A stretch of 21,727 nucleotides of DNA from Clostridiales bacterium (lineage in GTDB: Bacteria > Bacillota > Clostridia > Christensenellales > Borkfalkiaceae): contig SVIK01000010.1 of the NCBI GenBank assembly GCA_015069525.1, positions 1 through 21,727 of the forward strand, in the 5' to 3' direction. This document shows, one piece after another, positions 20,833 through 21,727 of the stretch. The translations under genes and the position numbers were made by a program. The notes beneath the pieces were generated by a model. That model made no database searches. It was not told the DNA's origin and was given only the letters and a program-made list of their open reading frames with translations. How positions within the stretch are numbered: the first letter of the stretch is position 1; each line of letters begins with the position of its first letter.

Positions 20833-21727
20833 TTAGAAGCCTTGTTCGGTACGGTTGATGATATCGTCTTGCAACGAACGGGAAAGCGTCGTAAAGAGTG
20901 CGCTATACCCAGCCACACGTACGACGAGCGTCTTGTATTTTTCAGGGTTCTTTTGTGCGTCCAACAGCGTTTCACGTGTGACAACGTTGAACTGCATATG
21001 CATACCCTTTTGGTCGAAATACGAACGAATAAGCGCCACGAATTTCGTCAAGCCCGACATCCCCGCAAGTGCGGAAGGATGGAATTTTTGGTTCAAAAGC
21101 GTACCGTTGCTTGCTACGTCTTGTTCCAATCTTGCAACCGAGTTCGCCGTTGCCGTGGGGCCTTTTACGTCCCTACCCGAAGCAGGACCGATACCGTCTG
21201 CAATAGGCGTAAAGGCAAGTCTGCCATCGGGCGTTGCGCCCGTTTGTCCGCCAAGGGGTACGTTCGCCGAAACGGGATATAAGCCCGCTTGGAAAATACC
21301 GCCACGGTAGTTTTTATATTTCTCTACTTCTTTGGTGTAGCTATTGGCAACGTCGCGGGCGAACATATCCGCTTCGTAAATATCGTTGCCGTATTTAGGA
21401 CACGTTTCGTCAATCAAGCGCTTGATTTCACGATAACGCGCTTTCTTTTCAGGGTCGATAGCGTTGCCCGTCGTCACTTCTTCGTATACGGTACGGATAA
21501 CGTCGTCCGTAATTTCTACACCGCTTTTTGCAAGCTGAGTGACGATATCGCTCGTCACACGTTCCGCCGCCGAACCAGAAAGTCCGTAGCCGAAGTTTGC
21601 GTTCATCGCCTCGCGGTATTCCGCAAGCGTCACTTTCTTTTCCTCGAATACGAGTTTTTTAATCGCAAGCAAGCCGTCGGTGTTGTTGGCAATACCAAAC
21701 CCTTGCGGTCCCGTGAAATTATAAATT
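20833..21727 (-). CDS. Glycyl radical enzyme, C-terminal part (cut by window edge)
   Basis: The last 297 residues are in the window; the frame is open through the edge, beginning within INFTGPQGFGIANTDG. The glycyl-radical loop is VRVAGYSALF, with the radical glycine 25th residue from the end. GGQTGATPDGR and NQKFHPSALAGMSGL fit the large dehydratase/lyase group (choline trimethylamine-lyase, glycerol or 1,2-propanediol dehydratase relatives) rather than true pyruvate formate-lyase. The active-site Cys and substrate-defining residues are outside the window, so the substrate is not assigned. With the shell protein and EutP-like gene behind it, a choline-, propanediol- or ethanolamine-like pathway that makes a volatile aldehyde inside a compartment is likely. 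It is the first gene visible of the operon; its promoter is off the right edge. Confidence 0.93.
   Translation of the reverse strand, partial: IYNFTGPQGFGIANNTDGLLAIKKLVFEEKKVTLAEYREAMNANFGYGLSGSAAERVTSDIVTQLAKSGVEITDDVIRTVYEEVTTGNAIDPEKKARYREIKRLIDETCPKYGNDIYEADMFARDVANSYTKEVEKYKNYRGGIFQAGLYPVSANVPLGGQTGATPDGRLAFTPIADGIGPASGRDVKGPTATANSVARLEQDVASNGTLLNQKFHPSALAGMSGLTKFVALIRSYFDQKGMHMQFNVVTRETLLDAQKNPEKYKTLVVRVAGYSALFTTLSRSLQDDIINRTEQGF

Overview
The window looks like chromosomal DNA from an anaerobic, probably gut-dwelling Clostridia-type Firmicute. Evidence: moderate G+C, canonical TTGACA/TATAAT promoters with 17-bp spacers, strong AGGAGG-type ribosome binding sites, intrinsic terminators with U-runs, very large secreted or surface proteins, and an oxygen-sensitive glycyl-radical enzyme operon with a microcompartment shell gene. 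I see no tRNA, rRNA, CRISPR array, transposase or phage gene.

Left part (1-6314): the start of a divergently transcribed membrane protein (minus, cut by the edge); a 1533-residue lipoprotein with GLUG repeats and lipocalin-like beta repeats, ended by a strong terminator; an intergenic region of almost 600 bp with an orphan terminator and a very clear promoter-structured RNA-terminator unit of about 205 nt, 6S-like or a leader/attenuator; then a zinc-ribbon/SHOCT protein.

Middle (6373-17732): a giant minus-strand secreted subtilisin-family protease (2527 aa) with PA, Ig-like and BspA-type leucine-rich repeats and a C-terminal membrane anchor. It is divergent from a two-gene plus-strand operon encoding a VTT/DedA-like membrane domain fused to a PlsC-like acyltransferase and a zinc ribbon, followed by a YfcC-family transporter. 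The divergent region holds two well-formed promoters and two palindromes.

Right part (17746-21727): a minus-strand operon that enters from beyond the right edge. In transcription order it encodes a glycyl radical enzyme (C-terminal part), its radical-SAM activase, a circularly permuted EutS/PduU-type shell protein, an EutP/PduV-type GTPase, a ParA-type ATPase, and a 97-residue lysine/alanine/proline-rich protein whose start overlaps the ParA stop. It ends at a terminator shared with the convergent transporter operon. The likely logic is radical catalysis inside a microcompartment, with a ParA plus small-partner pair that may position or segregate the organelle on the nucleoid, analogous to McdAB of carboxysomes. 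The positioning role is inference from gene order, coupling and composition. Three copies of a hairpin element lie between the first genes of this operon and may be RNA processing or stability elements.
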